Shown here in pieces: positions 9,616 to 17,698 of a DNA stretch of 54,233 bases. The stretch is from Mycobacterium sp. IS-836 (lineage in GTDB: Bacteria > Actinomycetota > Actinomycetes > Mycobacteriales > Mycobacteriaceae), in NCBI RefSeq assembly GCF_001954275.1, contig NZ_MBEU01000026.1, positions 1 through 54,233 on the forward strand, read 5' to 3'. Under the pieces are notes generated by a model. It was given only the letters and a program-made list of their open reading frames with translations. It was not told where the DNA came from and did not search any database. Both the position numbers and the translations under genes were made by a program. The number at the start of each line of letters is the position of its first letter. Positions within the stretch are counted from its first letter, which is position 1.

Positions 9616-10586
9616 CCGGACCACACCCAGACACCGAGAGCCCCGGCACTCGGCCCATCTCGGTGGCCGAACTGCTGGCCAGGAACGGAACCATTGGCGC
9701 CCCGGAGCTCACCCGCCGGCGCCGCCGTCGGCGCGGCGATAGCGATGCCGTCACCGTCGCCGAGCTGACCGGCGAGATCCCCGTCATCCAGGACGACGAC
9801 GAGATCGACCACGGGACCAACGGGACGACCCAGGTCGCCGACCGCGCCGAACCGGTGGCGGACGCGGCCGCCGCTCACGAGGTCACCGACGAGCGGCCCA
9901 CAACCGCGTACTGGTCCGAACCCGAGCCGCGCTGGCCCAAGTCCCCACCGCAGCCGCAACGCGCGGCCGGGCCCGAGCGCAGCGAGTATCCGCGGCCAGT
10001 GCGCCACGTCGACGCAGGCGAGGCCGAGCAATCCGGTGCCGAGGACATGAGCCCGGATCCGCTGGACCAATACGCCGACATTCCGGTCGACGTGATGGAT
10101 TCCGAAGTGCGCGAAGCCGAGCTCGCGACCGAGGACTCCGCCTACGTGCGGTCCTACCTGCAGGCTTCGGACTCGACGCTGTTCGGCGGGCAGACCCTCG
10201 CCGACGAGCTGGCGCGGCGGCGCAGCGGCGAGCGGGCGTCGGCGGACTCGCTGGCCGACGAAGAGGACCACCTCGACATCGACCATGCCGACGAGGGCGC
10301 TCACCCCGCGCACGAGAGGCTCGCGAACCTCTGGCGCGGTGGCCTGATCGTTTTGCAGTGCATCTTCGCCGTGGCGTTCGGTGGCCTGCTGTTCATCGCC
10401 TTCGACCAACTCTGGCGGTGGAACAGCCTGGTCGCGCTGGTGCTGTCGGTGCTGGTCATCCTGGGCTTGGTGGCCGGGGTGCGGGTGGTGCGCAAAACCG
10501 AGGACATCGGCAGCACGCTGATCGCGGTCGCGGTGGGAGCGCTGATCACCCTGGGACCGTTGGCACTTTCCCTGCAATCGGGCTAG
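9612..10586 (+). CDS. Membrane protein with a long charged N-terminal region (Rv0497-like)
   Basis: A 324-residue protein. Residues 1-240 are polar and probably disordered, with an arginine-rich patch ([10 protein letters not shown]) near residue 35 and many Asp and Glu residues. The C-terminal 85 residues contain two or three membrane helices ([56 protein letters not shown]). No enzyme domain is visible. The ATG overlaps the ppx-like stop. Its conserved position after ppx in mycobacteria is the only functional hint. Confidence 0.85.
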   Translation: MTGPHPDTESPGTRPISVAELLARNGTIGAPELTRRRRRRRGDSDAVTVAELTGEIPVIQDDDEIDHGTNGTTQVADRAEPVADAAAAHEVTDERPTTAYWSEPEPRWPKSPPQPQRAAGPERSEYPRPVRHVDAGEAEQSGAEDMSPDPLDQYADIPVDVMDSEVREAELATEDSAYVRSYLQASDSTLFGGQTLADELARRRSGERASADSLADEEDHLDIDHADEGAHPAHERLANLWRGGLIVLQCIFAVAFGGLLFIAFDQLWRWNSLVALVLSVLVILGLVAGVRVVRKTEDIGSTLIAVAVGALITLGPLALSLQSG

Positions 10587-10602
10587 GCGCCATCCCCAGA
10601 TA

Positions 10603-11445
10603 GTGCGCCCAGCAATCAAAGTCGGCCTGTCCACGGCCTCGGTCTATCCATTGAGGGCCGAGGCCGCGTTCGAGTATGCGGCCAGGCTCGGTTACGACGG
10701 CGTCGAGCTGATGGTGTGGAGCGAATCGGTCAGCCAGGACATCGATGCCGTCAAGAAGCTTTCCAAGCGGTATCGCGTCCCGGTGCTGTCGGTGCACGCG
10801 CCCTGCTTGCTGATCTCGCAGCGGGTGTGGGGGGCCAACCCGATTCACAAGCTGGAACGCAGCGTGAAGGCCGCCGAGCAGTTGGGCGCACAGACCGTTG
10901 TCGTGCATCCGCCGTTTCGCTGGCAACGGCGCTACGCCGAGGGTTTCAGCGACCAGGTCGCGGAACTGGAGGCGGCCAGCGACGTGATGGTCGCCGTGGA
11001 AAACATGTTCCCGTTCCGGGCGGACCGGTTCTTCGGGGCCGACCAGTCGCGCGAGCGGATGCGCAGGCGCGGAGGTGGCCCGGGCCCGGCGATTTCGGCG
11101 TTCGCTCCGTCCTACGACCCGCTGGACGGCGACCACGCGCACTACACGCTGGATCTGTCGCATACCTCGACCGCGGGCACCGACTCGCTGGAGATGGCGC
11201 GGCGCATGGGTGCGGGGCTGGTGCACCTGCACCTGTGCGACGGCAGCGGCCTGCCCGCCGACGAACATCTGGTGCCGGGGCGCGGAACGCAACCCACCGC
11301 CGAGGTCTGCCAGACGCTGGCCGGCGGGCGTTTCGCGGGCCATGTCATCCTCGAGGTGTCCACGTCCGGGGCGCGTTCGGCCTACGAGCGCGAGGCCATG
11401 CTGACCGAATCGCTGCAGTTCGCGCGCACGCATCTGATGCGGTGA
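10603..11445 (+). CDS. Sugar-phosphate isomerase/AP-endonuclease-type TIM barrel protein (Rv0498-like)
   Basis: A 280-residue protein of the xylose-isomerase-like/AP endonuclease 2 superfamily. Metal-ligand candidates sit at barrel strand ends: VVHPP, VAVENMFP, LDLSHTST, VHLHLCDG and ILEVSTSG. The GTG at 10603 follows the previous gene by 16 bases. The substrate cannot be deduced. The final TGA overlaps the GTG of the thioesterase-like gene, so the two are co-translated. Confidence 0.88.
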   Translation: MRPAIKVGLSTASVYPLRAEAAFEYAARLGYDGVELMVWSESVSQDIDAVKKLSKRYRVPVLSVHAPCLLISQRVWGANPIHKLERSVKAAEQLGAQTVVVHPPFRWQRRYAEGFSDQVAELEAASDVMVAVENMFPFRADRFFGADQSRERMRRRGGGPGPAISAFAPSYDPLDGDHAHYTLDLSHTSTAGTDSLEMARRMGAGLVHLHLCDGSGLPADEHLVPGRGTQPTAEVCQTLAGGRFAGHVILEVSTSGARSAYEREAMLTESLQFARTHLMR

Positions 11446-12305
11446 CCGACGAGAGTTCTCAGGAGACCATGAACGCGCTGTTCACCGACGCCATGACGCT
11501 GCGGGAGATCGACCCGGGTGTGTACGAAGGCGAGCTCAACAAGCACTGGACCATCGGGCCCAAGGTCCACGGCGGCGCCATGCTGGCGCTGTGCGCCAAC
11601 GCCGCCCGCACAGTCTGCGGCGGCCGACCGGATGGACCGGTCTTACAACCGGTCGCCGTGGCGGCGAGCTTCCTGTCGGCCCCCGATCCCGGGGTGATGC
11701 AGCTGGTGACGTCGATCCGCAAGCGCGGCCGCCGGATCAGCGTGGTCGACGTGGAGCTGGTTCAGGGCAGCCGGACCGCGGTGCACGCGGTGGTCAACCT
11801 GGGGGAGCCGGAGCATTTCCCGCCCGGCGGCCAGGCCGCCCCGCTGCTGTCGGCGAATCCGGTGGTCGATCTGATGGCGCCGGAGCCGCCCGACGACGTC
11901 GCGCCGATCGGACCCGGACACCCGCTGGCCGGCCTGGTCCATCTCGGCGAGGGCTGCGACGTGCGGCCGGTGCTGTCGACGCTGGCGCCGAGCACCGACG
12001 GCCGCCCTCCGGTGATTCAGATGTGGGCGCGCCCCCGCGGTGTGGCACCCGACGCGCTGTTTGCGCTCATGTGTGGGGACCTGTCGGCGCCGGTGACCTT
12101 CGCCGTGGAACGCACCGGCTGGGCCCCCACGGTTCAGCTCACCGCGTTTCTGCGGAGCCTGCCCGCCGACGGCTGGCTGCGAATCATCGCGACGTGCACG
12201 GAGATCGGGCATGACTGGTTCGACGAGGACCACACCGTCGTCGACAGCTTGGGTCGGATCGTCGTGCAAGCGCGCCAACTCGCGATGGTGCCCGCCGCTG
12301 GGTAG
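11442..12305 (+). CDS. TesB-like acyl-CoA thioesterase family protein (Rv0499-like)
   Basis: A 287-residue protein in two halves that look like a double hotdog fold: WTIGPKVHGGAMLALCANAA in the first is a typical 4HBT segment and the second half ends in SLGRIVVQARQLAMV. The likely role is acyl-CoA thioester hydrolysis or acyl binding; substrate unknown. The GTG at 11442 overlaps the preceding stop. An ATG at 11469 with AGGAG just before it is an alternative start giving 278 residues. Confidence 0.82.
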   Translation: MTDESSQETMNALFTDAMTLREIDPGVYEGELNKHWTIGPKVHGGAMLALCANAARTVCGGRPDGPVLQPVAVAASFLSAPDPGVMQLVTSIRKRGRRISVVDVELVQGSRTAVHAVVNLGEPEHFPPGGQAAPLLSANPVVDLMAPEPPDDVAPIGPGHPLAGLVHLGEGCDVRPVLSTLAPSTDGRPPVIQMWARPRGVAPDALFALMCGDLSAPVTFAVERTGWAPTVQLTAFLRSLPADGWLRIIATCTEIGHDWFDEDHTVVDSLGRIVVQARQLAMVPAAG

Positions 12306-12317
12306 CCGGTGTCTGCG

Positions 12318-13205
12318 ATGCTTTCCGGCATGGCAAGAATCGCGATCATCGGTGGCGGCAGTATCGGCGAGGCCTTGCTGTCGGGTCTGCTGCGCGCGGG
12401 GCGCCGGGTCAAAGACCTGGTGGTCGCCGAGCGAGTGCCCGAACGCGCCAAGTACCTCGCGGACACCTATTCGGTACTGGTGACCTCGCCGACCGAGGCG
12501 GTCGAGAACGCGACATTCGTCGTCGTCGCGGTGAAGCCCGCCGACGTCGAGTCGGTGATGGGGGAGCTGGGCCGGGCGGCCGCCGCCGCGGAAAACGACA
12601 CAGCCGAGCAGGTGTTCGTCACCGTTGCGGCGGGGATCACGATCGGTTACTTCGAGTCGAAGCTGCCGGCGGGAACGCCGGTGGTGCGGGCGATGCCGAA
12701 CGCGGCGGCCCTGGTGGGTGCCGGCGTGACCGCGCTGGCCACCGGTCGTTTCGTCACGGCGCCGCAGCTCGAGGAGGTTTCGGCTCTGTTCGACGCGGTC
12801 GGCGGTGTGCTGACCGTTCCCGAGTCGCAGATGGACGCGGTCACCGCCCTGTCCGGATCCGGCCCGGCCTACTTCTTCTTGATGGTCGAGGCCCTGGTCG
12901 ACGCCGGGGTCGCGGCGGGGCTGAGCCGCCAGGTGGCCACCGATCTGACCGCCCAGACCATGGCGGGGTCGGCGGCGATGCTGCTGGAACGGATGGATCA
13001 AGACCGCCGGCCCGGCGAAGGCGAGGCCCTGGGGGCCGGCTCGGACGCCACCGCGGCGCAACTACGCGCGACCATCACCTCGCCCGGCGGGACGACCGCC
13101 GCTGCGCTGCGCGAACTCGAGCGAGGCGGATTGCGGGCGGCGGTCGACGCGGCCGTTCAGGCCGCCAAAAAGCGCTCTGAGCAGCTAAGAATTACATCAG
13201 AATAA
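12318..13205 (+). CDS. proC: Pyrroline-5-carboxylate reductase
   Basis: A 295-residue enzyme catalysing the last step of proline synthesis. The Rossmann motif IAIIGGGSIGEALLSGLL is at the N-terminus. The C-terminal signature SGSGPAYFFLMVEALVDAGVAAGL and the TSPGGTTAAALRELE block are diagnostic. I chose the ATG at 12318 (MLSGMARI), which gives the usual length; a GTG at 12309 and an ATG at 12330 are alternatives. An A/T-rich stretch after the stop leads into the region before the BldC-like gene. Confidence 0.95.
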   Translation: MLSGMARIAIIGGGSIGEALLSGLLRAGRRVKDLVVAERVPERAKYLADTYSVLVTSPTEAVENATFVVVAVKPADVESVMGELGRAAAAAENDTAEQVFVTVAAGITIGYFESKLPAGTPVVRAMPNAAALVGAGVTALATGRFVTAPQLEEVSALFDAVGGVLTVPESQMDAVTALSGSGPAYFFLMVEALVDAGVAAGLSRQVATDLTAQTMAGSAAMLLERMDQDRRPGEGEALGAGSDATAAQLRATITSPGGTTAAALRELERGGLRAAVDAAVQAAKKRSEQLRITSE

Positions 13206-13262
13206 TTCAAGAATTTTGAACTGATTGTCCCCCACCAGTACCAGTAACCCCACTAGTCCCGC

Positions 13263-13268
13263 TATTCT
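13263..13268 (+). promoter_or_regulatory. Candidate -10 upstream of the short upstream ORF
   Basis: TATTCT lies nine bases before an ATG at 13278. The bases between are pyrimidine-rich and give no ribosome site, so transcription would start within a few bases of that ATG. No convincing -35 is seen. Confidence 0.35.
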
Positions 13269-13277
13269 CCTTTCTGT

Positions 13278-13349
13278 ATGCACGTGTGGGTGCCAGCGGA
13301 GGGGAAGCCGCTGGCATTGCGCGGGCCTGACACGATTGGGTTGCGATGA
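13278..13349 (+). CDS. Possible 23-residue upstream ORF coupled to the BldC-like gene
   Basis: ATG at 13278 opens a 23-codon frame (MHVWVPAEGKPLALRGPDT and four more residues) whose TGA overlaps the ATG of the HTH gene at 13346 as ATGA. A -10-like TATTCT lies nine bases upstream and there is no Shine-Dalgarno, so it would be translated from a leaderless or nearly leaderless mRNA and deliver ribosomes to the next gene. A 9-bp hairpin (13291-13316) lies inside it. Whether it is translated is unproven. Confidence 0.4.
   Translation: MHVWVPAEGKPLALRGPDTIGLR
13291..13316 (+). promoter_or_regulatory. Hairpin in the leader of the BldC-like gene
   Basis: TGCCAGCGG (13291-13299) pairs perfectly with CCGCTGGCA (13308-13316) around the loop AGGGGAAG. 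No T-run follows, so it is unlikely to be a terminator. The purine-rich loop resembles a Shine-Dalgarno sequence but is too far from the ATG at 13346. It may modulate translation of the upstream ORF and thereby of the regulator gene. Confidence 0.45.
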
Positions 13350-13600
13350 CGTCTACGAACGGGCCATCGGCGCGAGATTCCGCTGGCAAGCGGGACACCG
13401 GTGCAGTCGATGGCCAGCAGGCCAGAACACAATTTCTGACCGTCGCCGAGGTGGCTGCCCTGATGCGGGTATCCAAAATGACGGTTTACCGGCTGGTGCA
13501 CAACGGCGAGCTGCCAGCGGTTCGGGTTGGGCGGTCCTTCCGGGTGCATGCGAAGGCTGTCCACGACATGTTGGAGACTTCGTACTTCGACGCGGGCTGA
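13346..13600 (+). CDS. BldC-like excisionase-family HTH DNA-binding protein (Rv0500A-like)
   Basis: An 84-residue protein with a MerR/excisionase-type winged HTH: FLTVAEVAALMRVSKMTVYR followed by LVHNGELPAVRVGRSFRVH, then a short C-terminal helix. This is the architecture of Streptomyces BldC, a developmental regulator that binds DNA cooperatively. The first 28 residues are polar. The ATG overlaps the stop of a possible upstream ORF. The gene next to a ribosomal protein and a GalE-like gene is, from memory, a recurrent actinobacterial arrangement. Confidence 0.9.
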   Translation: MTSTNGPSARDSAGKRDTGAVDGQQARTQFLTVAEVAALMRVSKMTVYRLVHNGELPAVRVGRSFRVHAKAVHDMLETSYFDAG

Positions 13601-13721
13601 GCTGAAACCCGCCGCAAGACCGAGGTTTTCGGCGCGCGGTCGGATCCGCACCATGGCGAGGGGCGTGATTTGGCGTGCGGTCACGCGGTCGCCGGTTTGG
13701 TGTTCCATACCGGCGGCCGGG

Positions 13722-13727
13722 TAAAGT
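13722..13727 (+). promoter_or_regulatory. Candidate -10 for the bS22 gene
   Basis: TAAAGT about 45 bases before the bS22 ATG, in the 172-base gap after the BldC-like gene. A weak TTGGTG at 13697-13702 is 19 bases upstream. The gap contains no other gene-like feature. Confidence 0.3.
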
Positions 13728-13772
13728 GGCCGGGTCCTTTCCAAGCCGGTCACGGGTCAGATAGCGGAGTTC

Positions 13773-13874
13773 ATGGGTTCAGTAATCAAGAAGCGGCGCA
13801 AGCGCATGTCGAAGAAAAAGCACCGCAAGCTGCTGCGCCGCACCCGGGTGCAGCGCAGAAAACTTGGCAAGTAA
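13773..13874 (+). CDS. Small ribosomal subunit protein bS22 (Rv0500B; AURKAIP1/COX24-like)
   Basis: A 33-residue, extremely basic protein beginning [19 protein letters not shown] and ending RRKLGK. Ribosome structures of mycobacteria show this peptide, named bS22, bound in the small subunit near the decoding centre. GGAG lies four bases upstream of the ATG. It is too short for routine gene callers but the sequence is distinctive. It sits between the BldC-like gene and galE2, as in H37Rv. Confidence 0.92.
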
Positions 13875-13944
13875 GCCCCGCCCGGTTCCATCCCACCCGC
13901 GCCGACCGTCATGCGGCCGTAACGCCGCTGTCTCTCTTGGCCGT

Positions 13945-13950
13945 TAGGCT
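13945..13950 (+). promoter_or_regulatory. Candidate -10 for leaderless galE2
   Basis: TAGGCT followed by exactly six bases and the GTG at 13957. There is no Shine-Dalgarno between them, so galE2 is probably transcribed from its own start codon. Confidence 0.45.
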
Positions 13951-13956
13951 GTTCGG

Positions 13957-15084
13957 GTGGATTCGCCGAGCGGAGATGGTGGCGCGACGGGCGGCACCGC
14001 GACCGACACCATGCACTACCCCAAGGTTGTGCTGGTTACCGGTGCATGCCGGTTTCTGGGCGGCTACCTGACCGCTCGCCTGGCGCAGAACCCGCTGATC
14101 AATGGGGTGATCGCGGTGGACGCGATCGCGCCGAGCAAGGACATGCTGCGCCGGATGGGCCGCGCCGAGTTCGTCCGCGCAGATATTCGTAATCCGTTTA
14201 TCGCCAAGGTGATTCGAAACGGCGACGTCGATACGGTGGTGCACGCCGCAGCCGCGTCGTATGCGCCCCGATCCGGCGGTAGCGCGGCCCTCAAGGAACT
14301 CAACGTGATGGGCGCGATGCAACTGTTCGCGGCCTGCCAGAAAGCTCCCTCGGTGCGTCGCGTCGTGCTGAAGTCGACGTCGGAGGTGTACGGGTCGAGC
14401 GCGCACGATCCGGTGATGTTCACCGAGGACAGCGGCAGCCGTCGACCCATCCGCGGCGGTTTCGCGAAGGACAGCCTCGACATCGAGGGGTACGCGCGCG
14501 GCTTGGGCCGCCGCCGCCCCGATATCGCGGTGACCATCCTGCGGCTGGCCAACATGATCGGCCCCGCGATGGACACCACGCTGTCGCGCTATCTAGCTGG
14601 GCCTTTGGTGCCGACGATGTTCGGCCGCGACGCGCGATTGCAGTTGCTGCACGAGCAGGACGCCCTGGGCGCGCTGGAGCGCGCGGCGATGGCCGGCAAG
14701 GCCGGCACGTTCAACGTCGGTGCCGACGGCATCCTCATGCTGTCGCAGGCGATCCGGCGGGCCGGCCGAATTCCCTTCCCCGTACCCGGCTTCGGCGTCT
14801 GGGCGCTGGATTCGCTGAGACGGGCTAATCGCTATACGGAGATCAGCCGTGAGCAATTCAACTACCTGAGCTACGGGCGCGTCATGGACACCACCAGGAT
14901 GCGTACCGAGCTCGGTTACCAGCCCAAATGGTCGACGGCCGAGGCGTTCGACGACTACGTTCGCGGCCGCGCGCTCACTCCCATAATCGATCCAGATCGG
15001 GTACGCTCCTTGGAGGGTCGCGCCATTGCCTTAGCGCAGCGCTGGGGTAGCCGAAATCCAATTCCATGGGGTGGGGTCAGGTAG
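13957..15084 (+). CDS. galE2: Extended-SDR (GalE-like) protein with degenerate active site (Rv0501-like)
   Basis: A 375-residue Rossmann protein annotated as UDP-glucose 4-epimerase in M. tuberculosis. The nucleotide motif is present but altered (VTGACRFLGGYL, near residue 30). STSEVYG (residues 140-146) keeps the catalytic Ser/Thr strand. Where extended SDRs carry YxxxK, this protein has F169-AKD-S173 followed by a conserved Glu, so both Tyr and Lys appear replaced. Epimerase activity is therefore doubtful; it may bind NAD(P) or act as a scaffold. The acyltransferase gene follows 5 bases after the stop. Confidence 0.85.
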   Translation: MDSPSGDGGATGGTATDTMHYPKVVLVTGACRFLGGYLTARLAQNPLINGVIAVDAIAPSKDMLRRMGRAEFVRADIRNPFIAKVIRNGDVDTVVHAAAASYAPRSGGSAALKELNVMGAMQLFAACQKAPSVRRVVLKSTSEVYGSSAHDPVMFTEDSGSRRPIRGGFAKDSLDIEGYARGLGRRRPDIAVTILRLANMIGPAMDTTLSRYLAGPLVPTMFGRDARLQLLHEQDALGALERAAMAGKAGTFNVGADGILMLSQAIRRAGRIPFPVPGFGVWALDSLRRANRYTEISREQFNYLSYGRVMDTTRMRTELGYQPKWSTAEAFDDYVRGRALTPIIDPDRVRSLEGRAIALAQRWGSRNPIPWGGVR

Positions 15085-15089
15085 ATATC

Positions 15090-16157
15090 GTGGCGGGTGA
15101 AACCAGAGCGAATGTCATTCCACTGCACACCAATCGGGGTCGGGTAGCGGCGCGGCGCAGAGCCGATCAGCGGGCGGAGTCGTCTCGACAGCATCCCTCA
15201 TTGCTTACCGATCCGCGGGGTCGGGCGTCGGCCGAGCAGATCGCCGCCGTCGTCCGGGAAATCGATGAGCACCGCCGTGTCGCCGGCGCGCCATCGGCAG
15301 CGGAGGCACCGCTCAACGAGCTCGCGCAGCGCGTCGCCGCCGTCGCCGGATTCCTCCGGCAACGGTTGACGGGTGACTACACGGTCGACGAATTCGGCTT
15401 CGATCCCCACTTCAACAGCGCGGTCGTCCGGCCTTTGCTGAGGTTCTTCTTCAGGTCCTGGTTCCGGGTCGAAGTCAGCGGCATCGAAAACCTGCCCAGC
15501 GAGGGCGCGGCGCTGGTGGTGGCCAATCACGCCGGGGTGCTGCCGTTCGACGGGCTGATGCTGTCGGTGGCCGTTCATGACGAGCACCCGGCGGAGCGGG
15601 ACCTGCGGCTGCTGGCCGCCGACATGGTCTTCGATCTGCCGGTGATCGGCGAAACCGCCCGCAAGGCGGGCCACACCATGGCCTGCGCGAGCGATGCGCA
15701 CCGGTTGCTCGCCGCGGGCGAGCTCACCGCCGTGTTCCCGGAGGGCTACAAGGGCCTCGGCAAGCGATTCGAGGACCGCTACCGGTTGCAGCGTTTCGGG
15801 CGCGGCGGCTTCGTTACGGCCGCGCTGCGCACCAAGGCGCCGATCATTCCCTGCTCGATCATCGGTTCCGAAGAGATCTACCCGATGCTGACCGACGTCA
15901 AGCTGCTGGCGCGGCTGTTCGGCCTGCCCTACTTCCCGATCACTCCGCTGTTTCCGTTGGCCGGGCCTGCGGGCCTGGTGCCACTGCCGTCCAAGTGGCG
16001 AATCGCGTTCGGCGAGCCGATCTACACCAACGACTACGCCGCGTCCGACGCCGAGGACCCGATGGTCACCTTCGAGCTGACCGATCAGGTGCGCGAGACG
16101 ATCCAACAGACGCTGTACCGGCTGCTCGCCGGCCGTCGCAACATCTTCTTGGGCTGA
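15090..16157 (+). CDS. PlsC-type 1-acyl-glycerol-phosphate acyltransferase family protein (Rv0502-like)
   Basis: A 355-residue protein. Residues 1-100 are polar and basic; the acyltransferase domain follows a hydrophobic/aromatic segment (LLRFFFRSWFRVE). It contains VVANHAGVLPFDGL, where histidine and aspartate are separated by six residues rather than the usual four of PlsC, and the phosphate-binding motif VFPEGYKG. It probably acylates a lipid or lipid-linked substrate at the membrane. I chose the GTG at 15090, just after galE2; the pairing suggests a shared pathway. Confidence 0.85.
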   Translation: MAGETRANVIPLHTNRGRVAARRRADQRAESSRQHPSLLTDPRGRASAEQIAAVVREIDEHRRVAGAPSAAEAPLNELAQRVAAVAGFLRQRLTGDYTVDEFGFDPHFNSAVVRPLLRFFFRSWFRVEVSGIENLPSEGAALVVANHAGVLPFDGLMLSVAVHDEHPAERDLRLLAADMVFDLPVIGETARKAGHTMACASDAHRLLAAGELTAVFPEGYKGLGKRFEDRYRLQRFGRGGFVTAALRTKAPIIPCSIIGSEEIYPMLTDVKLLARLFGLPYFPITPLFPLAGPAGLVPLPSKWRIAFGEPIYTNDYAASDAEDPMVTFELTDQVRETIQQTLYRLLAGRRNIFLG

Positions 16158-16176
16158 GTTTCGGCCCGCTTACGCG

Positions 16177-16211
16177 AAAGCGCCCCGGCGCCAAGGGCAC
16201 CGGGGCGCTTT
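16177..16211. terminator. Bidirectional terminator between the acyltransferase gene and cmaA2
   Basis: AAAGCGCCCCGG (16177-16188) and CCGGGGCGCTTT (16200-16211) form a perfect 12-bp stem around an 11-nt loop. The A and T tails make it work in both directions, as expected between two convergent genes. It is the clearest intrinsic terminator in the window. Confidence 0.85.
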
Positions 16212-16222
16212 GCGCTCGACGG

Positions 16223-17131
16223 CTACTTGACCAGAGTGAACTGGCAGACGTCGGTGTAGTGGTCGCGGAAGAGGTCCGAGCACCCACGCAGGTAGTGCAT
16301 GTAGATGTCGTAGGTCTCCTGCCCCTTGAGCTCGATCGCCTTGTCCTTGTTCGCTTCGAGCGCGTCGGCCCAGGCGTTCAGGGTCGGCACGTAGTTGTGG
16401 CCGATCCGGTGGTAGCGCTCGACCTTCCAGCCGGCGTTGGACGAGTAGTGGTCGACCTGCGAGATCCGGGGCAGCCTGCCGCCCGGGAAGATCTCGGTCA
16501 GGATGAATTTGATGAAGCGCAGCAGGCTCATCGGCGTTTCCAGGCCGCGCTCCTCGGCTTCGTCTTTGTCCGGAATGATGATCGAGTGCAACAGCATTCG
16601 GCCGTCGTCGGGCGTCAGACTGTAGAACTTCTTGAAGAAGGCGTCGTAGCGCTCGAAGCCGGCGTCGCCGGCGCCGTCGGCGAAATGCTCGAACGCACCG
16701 AGTGACACGATCCGGTCGATCGGCTCGTCGAACTCTTCCCAGCCCTGGATCCGCACCTCTTTGCGGCGGGGGGTGTCGATCTCGTCGAACTTCGCCTTGT
16801 CGTGGGCGTACTGGTTCTCGCTCAGCGTTAGGCCGATCACGTTGACGTCGTACTCCTGCAGCGCGTGCCGCATGGTGGAGCCCCAGCCGCACCCGATGTC
16901 GAGGAGCGTCATGCCGGGCTCGAGGTTGAGCTTGTCCAGCGAGAGTTTGCGCTTGGCGTACTGAGCCTCTTCCAACGTCATGTTCGGGCGCTCATCGAAG
17001 TAGGCGCAGCTGTAAGTCATCGACGGGTCGAGCCAAAGCTTGAAGAACTCGTTCGATTTGTCGTAATGGGATCGGACATCTTCGACCGGGGGCTTCAGCT
17101 GGGTGCCACCCGTTTCACCCTGTGACGTCAT
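16223..17131 (-). CDS. cmaA2: Cyclopropane mycolic acid synthase CmaA2
   Basis: A 302-residue SAM-dependent methyltransferase, the exact length of M. tuberculosis CmaA2, which makes the trans-cyclopropane ring of oxygenated mycolates. Motifs: [20 protein letters not shown], the SAM loop [27 protein letters not shown] and [11 protein letters not shown]. The ATG at 17131 (MTSQGETGG) fits the family; the frame continues upstream into the neighbouring gene but without homology. Closely related CmaA1/MmaA paralogs exist, so the exact specificity is inferred from locus and sequence. It lies 10 bases after the hydratase-like gene. Confidence 0.93.
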   Translation of the reverse strand: MTSQGETGGTQLKPPVEDVRSHYDKSNEFFKLWLDPSMTYSCAYFDERPNMTLEEAQYAKRKLSLDKLNLEPGMTLLDIGCGWGSTMRHALQEYDVNVIGLTLSENQYAHDKAKFDEIDTPRRKEVRIQGWEEFDEPIDRIVSLGAFEHFADGAGDAGFERYDAFFKKFYSLTPDDGRMLLHSIIIPDKDEAEERGLETPMSLLRFIKFILTEIFPGGRLPRISQVDHYSSNAGWKVERYHRIGHNYVPTLNAWADALEANKDKAIELKGQETYDIYMHYLRGCSDLFRDHYTDVCQFTLVK

Positions 17132-17141
17132 TGAATTGACC

Positions 17142-17654
17142 CTACTTTCCAGCAGATATGGATGCAATTGCTGCGGCGGTCGTCGCGGCGTCGGCATCTT
17201 GGTGTGCGGCTTCTCCCAACATTGTGACAACGCTGGTGACCACCGGTTTGCCCTCGGCGTCTGTGACTTCGCTGCGGATTTCACTGATCACCGCGCCGTG
17301 GGACTCGATTACCGAGTCTAGATAGGTGTCGAAGTACAGCTTGTCCTGGGCCAGGATCGGCCGGTGGAAAATGAACTTCTGGTCGCGGTGCAGGACCCGG
17401 GCGATGTTGATCGGGATGCTGAACTTGGTGAAGATCTCCAGCTGTACACGCCGTCCCGCGATCGCCAGGAACGTCAGGGGCGCGACCAACTCGGGATAGC
17501 CGGCCTCGGCGGCGTCGGACTCGTTGAAGTGCGCGGGGTGGTCGTCTTTCACCGCGAGGGCGAACTCGCGGATCTTCTCGCGTCCGACCTGGAAGTAGTC
17601 CGGTGCCCGGTAGTGGCTGCCGATGATGCCTTCGGCCTCTTTGGGGACTGTCAT
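17142..17654 (-). CDS. MaoC/HadC-like hydratase-dehydratase subunit (Rv0504c-like)
   Basis: A 170-residue single-hotdog protein of the UPF0336 family, related to the HadA and HadC subunits of the FAS-II 3-hydroxyacyl-ACP dehydratase. The N-terminal pattern [24 protein letters not shown] and the [15 protein letters not shown] segment ([15 protein letters not shown]) are characteristic. The MaoC catalytic Asp/His pair is not obvious, as in the stabilising HadA/HadC partners. Directly upstream of cmaA2 on the same strand, consistent with mycolic acid metabolism. Confidence 0.85.
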   Translation of the reverse strand: MTVPKEAEGIIGSHYRAPDYFQVGREKIREFALAVKDDHPAHFNESDAAEAGYPELVAPLTFLAIAGRRVQLEIFTKFSIPINIARVLHRDQKFIFHRPILAQDKLYFDTYLDSVIESHGAVISEIRSEVTDAEGKPVVTSVVTMLGEAAHQDADAATTAAAIASISAGK

Positions 17655-17698
17655 GCCCTTTGCTCTCTGTTCGAATAGCTGCTCAGCGGCGCAGCTTA

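Noticed and set aside
8595..10634. A 679-codon frame antisense to ppx and the Rv0497-like gene
   Set aside because: No recognisable protein; both forward genes have clear motifs or conserved context.
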